Assembly: GCF_024166365.1 (NCBI RefSeq)
Contig: NC_064826.1
Span: 18,376,001 to 18,440,000, forward strand
Source: Elephas maximus indicus
Lineage: Eukaryota; Chordata; Mammalia; Proboscidea; Elephantidae
Reading direction: 5' to 3'
DNA length: 64,000 bases
Shown piece after piece: positions 32,878 to 44,150 of the stretch (positions are counted from its first letter, which is position 1; each line of letters starts with the position of its first letter). The position numbers and the translations under genes were made by a program. The notes below the pieces were generated by a model. It was given only the letters and a program-made list of their open reading frames with translations, did not search any database and was not told where the DNA came from.

Positions 32878-32977
32878 GAGCTTAGGCTGCTAACCAAAGG
32901 TCCACAATTCAAAACCACCAGCCGCTCCTTGGAAACCCTATGGGGTAGTTGGACTCAACTCCTTGGCAACAGGTTTT
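32878..32977 (+). repeat. AfroSINE, both ends reduced
   Basis: It runs from 'ggctgctaaccaaaggtcca' to 'ctccttggcaacaggttttt', with part of the tail deleted. Confidence 0.8.
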
Positions 32978-32979
32978 TA

Positions 32980-33182
32980 CTGTTGTTATTGTTAGGTGCC
33001 ATTGAGTTGGTTCTGACTCTTAGCAACCCTGTATACAGCAGAAGGAAACACTGCCCAGTCCTGCACCATCCTCACAATCGCTGTGCTTGAGCCCACGTTG
33101 CAGCCACTGTGTCAGTCCATCTTGTTAAGGCCCTTCCTCTTTTTTGCTTTTACCAAGCATGATGTCCTTCTCTAGGGACTGA
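32980..33182 (-). pseudogene. RTE LINE 3' end fragment
   Basis: The sequence 'gttaggtgccattgagttgg', 'gtcctgcaccatcctcacaa' and 'cagccactgtgtcagtccat' matches the left ends of the RTE copies at 21.1 and 58.2 kb. Only about 200 bp of the 3' end is left. Confidence 0.85.
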
Positions 33183-33816
33183 GAATAGACCAGAACATGG
33201 TTTCCATATGAAAGAGAACTTGGATGCTCTAATGCTACCTGGATTTGCACTTTTTTTTTCTTTTGCATGTCCATTTTGCTGGCATTTTCCAAGTAAACTT
33301 TACAGAAACATATTTAGACTAGAGTTTTAAAAGGGAGCGGTGTTCTCCTGGGGCTGGGCTTATTGGACGTACAGAAAGCATAGTTGAGATCGCCCCTGGG
33401 ACCGCGGGGTGCTGCGCAGCCTTCCCTCAGGCACTCTTTTGGCTAAAACTTGGCAGGTTGTGGGCTGGTTGTGAGAAGTGTTTGCTTTCCTTTGCTAGAA
33501 CAGGGAGGTGGAAAGTGCTGATCCTGGAGGAACTCCGAGGGAGGGAAAGCGTATGAGGGTGAAAGGTGTTATCCCACCACAGACAAGATAAAGAGGGTGA
33601 GGGCGGGGAGAGATCAGAGCGCTGCAGAGAAGCACGGGCCCGGGGAAAGCACCTAACTCTGGACTCTTGGCAGGCTGGGCGTGGCGCCAGTTGAGGCCAG
33701 AGAGGGGATAGGCTTAAGCAGGGTTGCAGCATACTCCTGACCTCTCGAGGAAGGCGGCCCCGTGAACCTAGGCTGCTGTCTGACCCGAGGAATCATCTGT
33801 GGTTTCCCCACAATAG

Positions 33817-33964
33817 GTACAGGGTCCTCTGGATGAAAAATTGATCACCATTCTGTGCAAAACAGTGAAAAGCTCCTTCAGCGCAGCTCAGGATCAGTGC
33901 CACATACGCCTGGCACCTGTTCCAGAAAGCCAGGCCGTGGTGGTCAAGGAGATCTCCATCCAGA
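33817..33964 (+). CDS. PODXL: PODXL exon 5, globular domain
   Basis: The exon encodes VQGPLDEKLITILCKTVKSS and onward to VVVKEISIQ, with the third and fourth conserved cysteines (ILCK and DQCH). It is the core of the podocalyxin extracellular globular domain. The acceptor is ccacaatag and the donor gtgagt at 33965. The exon enters in phase 0 and leaves in phase 1. Conservation against remembered mammalian podocalyxin (DEKLI..LC, VVVKEI) is strong. Confidence 0.96.
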
Positions 33965-34177
33965 GTGAGTTTTGGGCAAGGGGGGTCGAAGCCTGTGTGG
34001 GGTGGGAGTGGGGCAGGGTGCTCAGGGGCCACGTCAGAGGATGCCACGGCCTTGGTTGTCTAGGAATTGTCTAGCCCCCCTTTCTCCTGGCCACCTGAGC
34101 TGGTCTCTGGCTCTCCACCCCTGAGCACCTCACTTGGCCGCAGCAGTGAGGCGGCACCTCTCTCTGCTTTCCCACAG

Positions 34178-34239
34178 CAAACCTTCTTCCCAGCGACATT
34201 TATGAGTTGCTGAAGGACAAATGGGACGACTTAAAAGAT
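34178..34239 (+). CDS. PODXL: PODXL exon 6, juxtamembrane helix region
   Basis: A 62-bp exon, entering in phase 1 and leaving in phase 0, encodes TNLLPSDIYELLKDKWDDLKD. Charged and amphipathic, it corresponds to the podocalyxin segment between the globular domain and the membrane. The acceptor is tttcccacag and the donor gtaagt. Confidence 0.95.
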
Positions 34240-34475
34240 GTAAGTGGGCCCCTACCATGTGGTGGGACAGACTGGGCCAGGAGCCCGCCCTCCCTGGGAC
34301 AGCCACAGTGCCTTTGCCCCAACCTCTGAGCATACAGGAACCCTCTGCTGGGCAAACATCTAGAAGACAGGAGGGTGAGAGGGCCGCATAAGCAGAAGTG
34401 CTCGTAAAGGGTAGGGGTACAGAGGGGTGTCCCAGAACCTGTTTTCTGCCACGTGACTTTCTCCTTCCTGGCCAG

Positions 34476-34643
34476 GTGGGGGTCAGTGACATGCAGCTTG
34501 GGGACCAGGGGCCCCCAGAGGAGGCCGAGGACCGGTTCAGCATGCCTCTCATCATCGCCATAGTCTGCATGGCGTCCTTCTTGCTCCTTGTCGCGGCTCT
34601 CTATGGCTGCTGCCACCAGCGTCTGTCTCACAGGAGGGACCAG
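34476..34643 (+). CDS. PODXL: PODXL exon 7, transmembrane segment
   Basis: The exon (168 bp, phase 0-0) encodes the stem GVSDMQLGDQGPPEEAEDRF, a single membrane helix from MPLIIAIVCMASF to LLLVAALYG, and the cytoplasmic start CCHQRLSHRRDQ. The two cysteines at the inner membrane face are possible palmitoylation sites. The acceptor is tcctggccag and the donor gtgagc. If the donor is not used, the frame stays open to 34826, giving a different short tail. Confidence 0.97.
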
Positions 34644-34777
34644 GTGAGCACGCCCCTCCTCAGCCAGGGGACACCTCAGGTCACCAGATGGCAGAGGAGG
34701 ACAGTGAGTGGGCCGTGGACCCTTTGTGACAGGCCCACAGGCCCTCAAGGGCCCCACTTGCTAGCTGGGAAGACCAT

Positions 34778-34935
34778 GGGCTTTGGAGTCAGACACGGTT
34801 TCCGCTTGACTCTGCCCCTTATCTGAGACTGCGAGCAAGTCATGTGACCTCTTTGAGCTTCAGGTTCCTCATCTGCTTGATGGGGACAGTGTCCACCTTG
34901 CAGAACGGTTGAGGATTAATTGATCTAAGTGGGCC
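34778..34935 (+). repeat. MIR SINE
   Basis: 'gggctttggagtcagacacg', 'gcaagtcatgtgacctcttt' and 'cttcaggttcctcatctgct' follow MIR. Confidence 0.82.
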
Positions 34936-35002
34936 CAGGCCGCCTGTCTAATCAAAATTTCCTCACTCGCCTTACAGAATGCCCATCATTACAGTTCCCC
35001 CT

Positions 35003-35152
35003 GATCTGTGGTTCCCAACCCTGGCTGCACATTCTGGGGAGCTTAAAAAATCCCCACACATAGCTTCCCTGCACACCAACCAAGTGGGTGTCTCTGGACC
35101 AGTGTATTTGTTAGAAGCTTCCCAGGTGATTTTAGTGTGTAACCAAAGTTGT
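35003..35152 (+). mobile_element. MER5A-type fragment
   Basis: 'ctgtggttcccaaccctggc', 'gggagcttaaaaaatcccca' and 'cccaggtgattttagtgtgt' follow MER5A-like hAT elements. Confidence 0.65.
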
Positions 35153-35659
35153 CTCTCAGATAAAAAGAAAGAAAAAGTACTATTGCCAGGTGGCTGCTAT
35201 CTGAGCGGAGATGGTCCTGGGCATCACTGTACCTGTCTCGTGCAGGCTTAGAGTGGTTCTCAGTCACCCAACCTGGGGGAGCTGTTTTCTGACAGTCCTT
35301 CCCAGTTTATCATGGCGGGCAGAGGTATGTGTTCAGAGAGAGGAAGGTTTTGGGGGAAGGAATGGAGGAAGGAAGGAAGAGCTTGGAGGAATCTGGAGGA
35401 GGACAAAGTCCATCCTCACTGACTACCCATTTGCCATCAGGGCAAAGGTGAAGTAAGCTGGGAATTTTAGGATGTGGGGCAAGTCTTTGCCTCAAACTCG
35501 CCTGAGGCAGGCCAATCACCAGCATGGCCTCCAGGAACAGCCAGCATCCACATGTGATTTCTTGCTTACAGGCGCCCACATTAGCCAATTGGGGTTCCAG
35601 GGTTGAAGGGATACGTGGATTATATTAAGGCTATCTAAGGCCAATGACGCAGGGCCCAG

Positions 35660-35728
35660 CCGTGTTTCGTTCTGTTATACATAGGGTTGCTATGAGTCAG
35701 AACCGACACACCACCACCTAACAACAAG
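35660..35728 (+). repeat. RTE 3' tail fragment
   Basis: 'cgtgtttcgttctgttatac' followed by 'agggttgctatgagtcagaa' and 'ccacctaacaacaa' is the last 70 bp of the RTE on the + strand. Confidence 0.75.
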
Positions 35729-35737
35729 GCCAGTGTT

Positions 35738-35850
35738 GTTGTTAGCTGCTGTTGAGTTGGCCCCCAACTCATGGCAACCCCGTGTGTGTCAGAAGAACTG
35801 TGCTCCACAGGGCTTTCACTGGCTGATTTTTCGAAGTAGATCATCTAAGG
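35738..35850 (-). repeat. AfroSINE, 3' part
   Basis: The reverse tail and part of the block ('ttttcgaagtagatcatc') are present. The head is missing. Next to the preceding + strand tail it forms a small inverted pair. Confidence 0.8.
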
Positions 35851-35904
35851 TCAATAGTCCTCCAACATTTACCCTTTCTCCCTGGGTCCTCTTCCTTCCT
35901 CTAG

Positions 35905-36102
35905 CAACGGCTGACAGAGGAGCTGCAGACTGTGGAGAATGGCTACCATGACAATCCAACGTTGGAAGTGATGGAGACTTCGTCAGAGATGCAGGAGAAG
36001 AAGGTGGTCAACCTCAATGGGGAGCTGGGGGACAGCTGGATCGTCCCCCTGGACAACCTGAGCAAGGATGACCTAGATGAGGAGGAAGACACACACCTCT
36101 AA
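35905..36102 (+). CDS. PODXL: PODXL exon 8, cytoplasmic tail and stop
   Basis: The last coding exon gives [18 protein letters not shown] and continues to EEEDTHL, then TAA at 36100-36102. This tail is almost invariant among mammals. The final DTHL is the class I PDZ ligand that binds NHERF1/NHERF2, linking podocalyxin to ezrin and actin. The acceptor is cttcctctag before 35905. The 65-residue match fixes the gene identity. Confidence 0.98.
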   Translation, partial: QRLTEELQTVENGYHDNPTLEVMETSSEMQEKKVVNLNGELGDSWIVPLDNLSKDDLDEEEDTHL

Positions 36103-36379
36103 TCAGGTCTGCTGGCCATGCCACAGAGCTCCTGACTGACCACCTTAAGTGCCATTTGGATTGGGGAGGAAAAGTCCTTCCCATTGAAGGAGGAAAAGAC
36201 TGAGGAGGGAGGGTGGACTCTGAAGGCTCCCTCCTCCCAAACCCCACAGGGCCTTAATTTTTCCCTTTTCAAGCTGAACAAATCACATTCTCTCTAGATT
36301 CTTCTTGCAAAATAACCCACTAGTGCCTGAGCTCAGTGCTGCTGGAAGATGAGAAGGGGGATCCAGAAGGAACCATATG

Positions 36380-36510
36380 AGGGGCTGTAGAGATCATCTA
36401 GTAGAGTCCCTTCATTTAGATGAGACTACTGAGGCCCAAAGGGGTGAGTGACTTGCCAAGGTCACATGGCCACTTGGGGACAGCCAGCCAGGATGAAGAC
36501 ACAGATCCCG
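36380..36510 (-). repeat. MIR SINE in PODXL 3' UTR
   Basis: 'tagatgagactactgaggcc' and 'tgacttgccaaggtcacatg' follow antisense MIR. Confidence 0.75.
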
Positions 36511-38533
36511 TCGCTCAGCCCAGTGCTGGTTTCCATCAAGCCACGCTACTGTGGCCACTTGCACCTTCCTGCCAGAGCAGCCCTGGACGGGGGTGAAACC
36601 ACCAGTAGGGCATGGGGAGAGGGGGAGATAGAAGAGCAGGGCCGGAACCTGCCTCAGTGGGATCTGGTTGCTTGAAAGTAGAAGGCACGGGTCCCCAGCT
36701 GTCTAGTTTCTACCCCAACACCCGTGGAAGGCTCGTATCCCCACCAGGGACTGAAACTTGTAACTACTAAAGGCCAGACATCCTGTTGTTCACTGCTCAG
36801 CTGCTAGGGTAAAGACCAAGCTCTGGAACCCCCAAAATCCAGTGGAACAGCAGTAGCTGTAGGACATACCTTCCCTGGGGCCCCCAGCCAGCACAGATGT
36901 GTCTTAACAGATAGTCAACTCACACAGCCAGGGAGAATAGGCTTTACTTCACAGGAAACTCAGGGACTTGCAAGTTGCTGAGAGTTTTGTTCTGTTTGTT
37001 TTTTAATCCAGCCCTCCACTGCCACAGGCCAAAGCTCCAATTGTTGGGAGGCTTTCAGCTAGCTAATCTCATGGATTCTGGTTCTCCTGAGCCACGGGGC
37101 AAAGGTCCAGACATGCAGTGTGTTCCTCAGGTGCCACCGCTGCAGCCTGGGGACTGGCCGTCCACTCCCCGGGGCCGTGCACTGTCCTCTCTATTCCTAA
37201 TAGGGCGGCTGCCCTTTTCCTGCAGCTTCTGGGCCTCTCGGAAACACAAAGCTATGTCTGTTCCCCAGTGAGGGGTTCTGAGGGAGCCCAGTACCTAGCG
37301 CCTGAGGCCTGGGCAGGGTGAGACTTGGGTCTCATTTTCTGACGAGGGGGAGTCCCATGTGGAATTTTGAACTCTGCCATGGTCTCTGTTGTTCCTGGGC
37401 CCAGGGGTCATCTCTGAGTTTCTGGGCATAAATTTCCTGTAAGAAACTAGGTGAAGGTGCATAACTGCTTGGGGGAATGAAAATGATCATTTCAGGACAA
37501 AAAGCCAGAACCCTGGGGTCTTAGAGGCAAATAGGCTGTCTGCTTTGGGATAGCTCATTGTTTAAAAAAGTGGGAGGATCTATGTTCTTTCCCTGGCTGC
37601 CTGAGAGATGTGAAGCTAACAAGAGCCAAAGGCATCTGCCCTGATCCCCCAGAGTGTGGAGGTTGGGCAGGACTGGCAACAATGCCACTTTGGACATCTT
37701 TTGTAGTATCTTGCTAGAAAGAGGCCTGTTCACTTCTTCCCTGCCTGGCAGGGGGTCTTTCTACCTACTGGTTTGTCATGGCCCCTCTGGGAAAGGCAGA
37801 CGGGTTTACTCTGCCCTTGCTGATTTGGGGTCACATTTCACCAGCCAGGGCCATCAAGAGATAGCAAATATGCCTCTTCAGGGAGAGAGGTGATGAGGGC
37901 GGGGACTAGAAAGGACAAATGTTGCCTGGTCAAGAGGAATGACGGCTCAGGCTCTGTCCACGGGTGACCTGGAGAAGCTTGGGTTGATCCTTTTGTGCAC
38001 CCACATAGTGCTACTCCAGCCTTTAGGGCATCTTCAGACCCAGTACCTTGCTGTGGCTGGCTGCTGCCGCCTGGACATCACTGTCAAAGGCCATAGTATG
38101 GTCCTTATCCCACATCCTCCCTGGGTTCTCAGTGCTGCCTGATGCTCTGGATTCGGAGGCTGAGAAGGGCTAAGAGGGACACCAGGAACTCAGCATGATT
38201 TTAAACAAGGTGTGCCAAAGAGAGAGTAGAAACTCTTATTTCAGTGGCAAGCTGGTTTCCCTAAGCTGTGTAACAGGCTGGTGATGTGGACAAAACCCAG
38301 TAGGGAGCATGCTGTTGGGCGATCAGGCATGGAAGCACAGTGCTTATGAAGGAGGTACAGAATATTCTTTGCATCATAAAACAGAATACGGGTTTAACCT
38401 AGTCTAGATGCACGATTCTCCATCCCCCGCCCCCATTGATGAGGAAAGCTAGCAGAAAGTTTATTTAAACCACCTCTTGAGCTTTATCCTTTTTCTCAGT
38501 ATACTGGAGAGACTCTGAAAATCAAGTTCCAAC

Positions 38534-38592
38534 GGATATATACATACATATGTGTATGTGTACATACGTATGTATATATATACACACACAAT
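38534..38592. repeat. TA/TG/CA microsatellite
   Basis: Alternating purine-pyrimidine sequence of ta, ca, tg and ac steps lies in the PODXL 3' UTR. Confidence 0.85.
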
Positions 38593-38949
38593 TTTTGATA
38601 AATGTAAATACAACAGCCCCATGTTACTCCACCATGCACTGCTTAAAGTGAATATATTTTGAAAAAAACATTTGTTAGCTATGAGATGGATTAGCTTTTT
38701 TTTTTTTTGAACATGAATGTAAATAAGTAGAAATGGCAAGTGTTTGATTTTTTAAAATGAATTATAACAAGACAGGCGGATGAGGAATCCGTCTTGTCGA
38801 TCAGGCTTTCGTGTCTTGGATTACGGCCCTTGGCCCTCTCCAGCCAAAGCCCAGCCATGTGCCACCAGGGCTAGGGCCAACATGCGCTGGTTAGAAAGTG
38901 ATGCTCTGGTCACAGGGAGCAGTCTCTGAGATCTTGACCAGCTGCTTCT

Positions 38950-39060
38950 ACAGATACAAAAACAAGCCCGGACAGATGATGTGGCCAAAAATCACACGGC
39001 TAGTTAGTGGCAGAAACAGGATAAAAACCTGAGTCTGCAGACTGCCAGCCCAGTGCTGTG
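38950..39060 (-). repeat. MIR SINE in PODXL 3' UTR
   Basis: 'ccaaaaatcacacggctagt' and 'tagtggcagaaacagg' follow antisense MIR. Confidence 0.65.
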
Positions 39061-39107
39061 TGCCTCAGAAGAAATCCGTGAGTGAAGGACTGCTGCAACT
39101 CATAGGC

Positions 39108-39303
39108 ACAGGAGCCCTGGTGGTGCAATGGCCAAGTGCTTGGCTGCTAACCGAAAGGTCATCAGTTCCAACCCATCAGTGGCTCTGTGGGAGAAAGACC
39201 TGGCAGTCTGCTCCCGTAAAGATGACAGCCTTGGAAACCCTATGGGGCAGTTCGACTTTGTCTTACAGGGTCACTGAGTCGGAATCAACTCAACAGCACA
39301 CAA
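39108..39303 (+). repeat. AfroSINE in PODXL 3' UTR
   Basis: The head 'ggagccctggtggtgcaatgg', a middle 'ccgtaaagatgacagccttg' and the tail are complete. 'taggcac' before and after may be the target-site duplication. Confidence 0.92.
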
Positions 39304-39798
39304 CACCTCCTAGGCACTAGAATAGCACAAAGGACGAAATTTCCTTTCCAGTCTTAACCCTGTAGCAGGGTTAGGGAGGGCATGAAGACAAAAATAGGAG
39401 CCGCATTGGTCTTCCACACTTAGTTCCTGAGTCATTTAGGTCTGAGACTTAAGTGAGCAATCCCTTCTGCCAAGGAGCTTTTACACAGGGAACCTCCGCT
39501 AGCAGGGCTAGATCAGGGGCGCCAGCAACGAAGCGGCATGGCGGTGTCACTGGCTGATTCCTTGGGTCTTCTGAGAGTCCAACACCAGGTGAAGGGGAGG
39601 GGGCTAGTATTTGAGGTGGGCCTTTTGGTTATTAACGAATGTTAAACACAGTTTGCCCGGGAGACTGGGGGAGCATGTGTCTTAGTGGACAGGAGTCTGA
39701 AGTACACTGGAATTTACTGAGAAACTTGTTTGTAAAGACTATAGTTAATTATTGCATTTTCGTACAAAAAATATATTTTGGAAAATTGTATACTGTCA

Positions 39799-39804
39799 AT
39801 TAAA
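39799..39804 (+). terminator. PODXL: PODXL poly(A) signal ATTAAA
   Basis: ATTAAA in 'ctgtcaattaaagtgctttt' is followed within 25 bp by a GU-rich stretch ('ttttgtgtaagctggttg'), the normal layout of a cleavage site near 39820. Confidence 0.7.
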
Positions 39805-40477
39805 GTGCTTTTGTGTAAGCTGGTTGAAGCCCTAGTATTTTGCTCTGATTGGCTTAAGTTCTTCCCTCCTTGATGGCCTTGCAGACATCAAGCGCCAGCA
39901 TCGAGCGTGGGCTCAGTGACACCTGCTGAACTGTGCAGGCCCAGAGAGTGGAAGAGGACGGAAGCCGAAAGCAAAGGAAAAAGGGGGAGCCCGGGATGAC
40001 CCCTAGATTCTCCAGATTACCTCAGGCCTATTGGTCATAACTCAGGACCTCCTTTTCCCCAGGACATTGTTTTATATGCTTTGCTTTCTTCTTCCTGTGT
40101 ACTTCTGCCTCAAAGACAATTGTCAGTCACCCACAACCAAAGATCCCAAGGGGGCTGCTGAGCCCTGATCAGGTACGAAAACACTAGTTTAGAAACAAAA
40201 CACACAAAGATACAAAAAAATACATAAAGAGGCTTTGTTCTGGCCCTGTTTCTGCACATAGATCTGTGAACCTGTCACAAGAGGCCCAGGCCTGTCCCTT
40301 ATCAAGAGGCCTGGTGCATTGAGGGTGACACAATACTCTTCTGTCCGCCTGCAGCTTAGTTTCCGAAACATCTTTGCGTATCTTATTTAGGAATTGTCAC
40401 CACTATGTCAACAGGGAAGTTAGTTACAAAGATTAAATACTCTGAGGTTACATAGCTGTTTAAATGGTGGAGCCCTT

Positions 40478-40700
40478 GAAGGTGCCCTGGTGGCACAGCG
40501 GTAGAAGCACTTGGCTGCTAACTGAATGGTCAGAGGTTCGAACCCACCCAGGGGCTCCACAGGAAAAAGATACGGCAGTCTGCTCCCATAAAGATTCAAG
40601 CCTAGAAAACCACTGGGGGAAAAAAAACCCTATGGTGGTCTACTCTGTCTCACAGGGCCACTATGAGTTGGAAGCAACTCAACGGCAATGGGTTTTTGGG
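40478..40700 (+). repeat. AfroSINE, long form
   Basis: The head 'tgccctggtggcacagcgg', a middle 'cataaagattcaagcctaga' and the tail with 'ggaagcaactcaacggcaat' are present, with a small A-rich insertion. Confidence 0.92.
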
Positions 40701-41324
40701 TTTACTAGGACTAGAATCCACATCTCTCCCCTCTTCAGTCTTACATTCTTTTCTCAATACCATGCTTAATGCTTGAGTCCCAACAACAGAAAACACCTCT
40801 AGAATGCAACTACTGTTACATGGTTTTCCTTTCATATGGGAGTTCTGGAAGGCAGTTCATATCCTGAGGGTGGGACAGAGTTGGGCTAGGAGTATTTTGA
40901 GGTTAACTTCAAAAGCGTGCCAAAGATACAGAAAGGAGTAGCAGTAGCAGGAACTCACGCACGACCCCGGCCATGCGTGAGGCACACTGTTCTGAGAAGA
41001 GAATGAGCCATAGTTTATCGCTGGCCACGAGTTAGCCCTGAGACTCCATTCTCTTCCTGAATAGGTCATTCACCCTGCTCCCTGCCTGCCAACCAAGAGA
41101 CACTCGGTTGTTATTTTAAATTCGTTATGCTGCTTTGTCACTGACAACCTTCCCTATCCTCTAAGCTCCCTCCCAAACCACCTATTTCTCCTGTACCCCA
41201 AGGGAAAAAAAGGAAACAAAGAATAGGACTGGCTGCTATAATTAATACTAGTGATAAATCCCGAGATAACATTTTTTCAAAGACCTTGGCATTTTATAGA
41301 TTAAAAAATCAATGGAGCCCTAGC

Positions 41325-41430
41325 AAAATAGGATCTTCTGCCAATACTTACATAACAGTTGGAGAAAGTGAGGCAGAGGAGTTGAAACCGTGCCCAGTGC
41401 TACACAGTGGTCACTGGTGGATCTAAAAAA
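41325..41430 (-). repeat. MIR-like fragment
   Basis: 'agaaagtgaggcagaggagt' and 'tacacagtggtcactggtgg' roughly follow antisense MIR. Confidence 0.45.
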
Positions 41431-43087
41431 CGATTCCCGACTCCTGCCCCGGGGCTACCCATCCTCCAGCCCAAGTTCAGAGAGCAGCTGTACAACGTGT
41501 GTTATGCGTATCTTCACGTAGCCTGTCTCCTCTCCCGGGATGTGCCAACCAGCAAAAACTACCACGCCACACTGGAATGGCCACTTAGAGCTTGTCCCTC
41601 TTCCCTGTAGTAATGATGTCTCTGGAGAGAATATGGCTGGCTGCTTTTCCTGTGTGAAAGCCCAGCGGGGGCAGGGGGCTCCCCTGTGGATATCAGAGTG
41701 AAAACAGGAGCTCCAAATATCATCCTTTGCTACCCCAACTCTCCCCTCTTCCTCTTCTCCTTCCAAGACATCCGAAAGAAAAGGAAGATGTGGCGGAACG
41801 CGTGCTGTGAAAGGAAAGGAGTGTATGAACCGATGCTTAAATTCCTGCCAAGACTCACATGTAAGACAGGCTTCGGGACGGTTGTCAGTTGGCCCCTCCA
41901 GTCTCGCCTTCAGAATCTGTCTGAAGAGCGAGTGGTAAGAGCGCTGTCTTCATTAGCAGAGTGAACATTTTGTTGGCACTTGCTATGCAATTTCTGTGCG
42001 TGCTGTGGTGGTCTTTTATGAGAAGTGTATGTATACCTGGCCGTTTTCCTGTGAGACGCTGGATTATGTTCCTTGGGCAAATGGAAGCTCCTATGGTAGG
42101 ACCTTCCAATCCCTGCTGGCCTCCACACTAGTTTGACCTGGGAGCAGCTGACATCTCAACTGCATTTCACACAAAGCTTTGTTTATTGCTGTCTTCTCAC
42201 CAGTAGACGGACAAATATATCAGGGGAAGCAGGTGGCGTGCCAGTTTGATCCTTTTGAGTTAATTCGCTAGAGGATTAACCAAGGAAGGGCCAACTCCTT
42301 ACCTTATCACTGCACGTCATGCTTTCCTGTTCTGAGAACCCAAATGTCATTTATGAGCCGTGCTCAAAGCACACCCTCGAAATGAATGCTATGCGGTACG
42401 ATATGTTTGATTTGCAAACTGAGAAAACATCCTCCTGATTTTGAATACAATCACGCGACAACTTACTCCAAAATACAGGATCACAAAGCTTACAAGCATA
42501 AACCAGATCAGGAGCTGACAAAGGCCAAGAGGAGACCTTGGTATTGAGGGAGGCTGATCAGCTCAGCCCTAGCAATCCAGGGCACTCTGTTTCTTTCCTC
42601 CTCACTGGGGACATGGATCCAGAATTTTTCCAACTTTGTAATACCTCCAGGTTCTCTCCTCTTTAGATCTTTTATCTATTTCACATCTATTTTTTTCTTC
42701 TCGTTTCTACCTGGTACAAGTATATCCCCTTAAAGAAAACCTGGGAAACAAAAATCCGAATTTACAGAACAGATAAAATAGGGATGTTATTAATCAATGG
42801 AAGACAGAAAAACATTTTATGAACTACTTTACCAGTGTTCATTAAAACGGAAACCTCCCCAAGAAACTCTGAGACTCACCAGTACTTCTTTATTTCAGCA
42901 TCGTCTCAAAGGAAAACGCTCGAAAGGTCCTTCTACAGTTTATCATTTTCCATCTTTGAAAGCCTGAATAAAACTCACCTTTCTGAGGGAAAAATATAAT
43001 AACTGTAAAGTATGGAATATTTTAAAAGTTGACTTCAGAAGTAGTTTCAGCAAACAAGAGACATCTTGCAGTGTCCATATATAATTT

Positions 43088-43093
43088 TTTATT
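43088..43093 (-). terminator. MKLN1: MKLN1 distal poly(A) signal AATAAA
   Basis: On the - strand 'tcttaataaaaaattata' is followed about 20-40 bases downstream by a T/G-rich stretch ('gatgtctcttgtttgctg'). Cleavage would be near 43070. Confidence 0.65.
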
Positions 43094-43999
43094 AAGAAAA
43101 AATGAACAAAATACATTCTTTCTCCATATGTACATTACATACAACATAATTCTACAATGGCAACTGTTCAGCAGATCACTCGTTTATTTATTCACAAAGT
43201 AGTATTAACACGTTACCAAACCTAGATCAGAAAATTACTTGCACTAAAGAAAAACCAAAAACCTAAAAAGTCCATACAGATTGGACGTAAGTAAGGTAAA
43301 CCAGAGGGGCTGAAAGAGGGTGAGAAGACTATAGCACACACTGGCATCGCCCACTGATGACTCAGAACCACCGTGCTGTCAGGGGAGGCCTGAACATGCC
43401 CAAGATGCATCTCTGTTTAAGGGCGCCGGCTGTACCTCATGCCGGCTTTTCCAGAGTTCCCTAGTGATGTCCACTTCCGATCTGGGTGCTTTAGGGTACA
43501 GTCCTAACCCCGTGTTGCCACGGAAGGCTGCAGTTTTCTCCTCCACACACCAAGAAAAGGGATTTCAGCTGAAATACTATTAAGCTGCAAAATTTCTGAA
43601 TCCTCCCTGGCAAGCAGAGTAATAATTTTGGGGGGCGGGGTGAGGGGGGAGAAATTTGCTTAAGCATGGTAAGGAGATCTTGTCTCAGGGACATCTTGCC
43701 TGTATCTATGTTCATTTTGTCTGTGGCTTTTGTATTGGCCCTTGAAAAGCACTTCATCTTTTTGGGGTGTGAGTTTAATTATGGCTACATAAAGTCCATC
43801 TCAAAGGAGAAAGCTTCCCTTGGTATGAACATGCCCACACAGCTACAACAGAGCACAAAGGGCTTAAACATTCAAATGGGCCTCAGGGATGAAATTTCCA
43901 ATGACACGAACAAGGCAGTTCCCTAGAGCTTAGCAGTGTATGACATCCACGGTTCAGGCTTAAAGACACAGATCAGTAGAATTATTTTCAGGCTATTTA

Positions 44000-44150
44000 G
44001 AAAAATGGACCCCTGGTTAAGAGATTGGCTGCTAACCAAAAGGTCCACAGTTCAAATGCACCAGCTGCTCCTTGTAAACCCTATGAGGCAGTTCTACTCT
44101 GTCCTATAGGGTCGCTATAAGTCAGAATTGACTCAACGACAGCAGGTTTA
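44000..44150 (+). repeat. AfroSINE, short form
   Basis: The head is shortened ('cccctggttaagagattgg'); the body 'gctccttgtaaaccctatga' and tail are complete. It lies antisense in the MKLN1 3' UTR. Confidence 0.9.

Larger units (their letters stand above)
31743..33816 (+). other. PODXL: PODXL intron 4
   Basis: This 2,074-bp intron contains an AfroSINE with a 15-bp target-site duplication (32170-32333), two further AfroSINE copies (32412-32628 and 32878-32977) and an antisense RTE 3' end (32980-33182). About 33190-33816 has no repeat I recognise. Confidence 0.85.
34644..35904 (+). other. PODXL: PODXL intron 7
   Basis: This 1,261-bp intron contains a MIR, a MER5A-type fragment, a short RTE 3' tail and a partial AfroSINE. 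About 35155-35640 has nothing I recognise except a GGAA-rich purine stretch near 35360-35400. Confidence 0.85.
36103..39822 (+). other. PODXL: PODXL 3' UTR
   Basis: About 3.7 kb follow the stop before the first convincing poly(A) signal in suitable context. The length agrees with the long 3' UTR of PODXL mRNA as I recall it. It contains an antisense MIR (36380-36510), a TA/CA microsatellite, a second antisense MIR (38950-39060) and an AfroSINE (39108-39303). The exact cleavage site is inferred. Confidence 0.75.
39823..43068. other. Intergenic region between convergent PODXL and MKLN1
   Basis: About 3.2 kb separates the inferred ends of the two genes. It holds an AfroSINE (40478-40700), a probable MIR (41325-41430) and an exon-like segment (41768-41860) discussed in the findings. 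The rest shows no gene. Confidence 0.7.

Noticed and set aside
34130..34757. Open frames of 146 and 185 codons antisense to PODXL exons 6-7
   Set aside because: They mirror the conserved sense exons and cross their splice sites; no known protein features.
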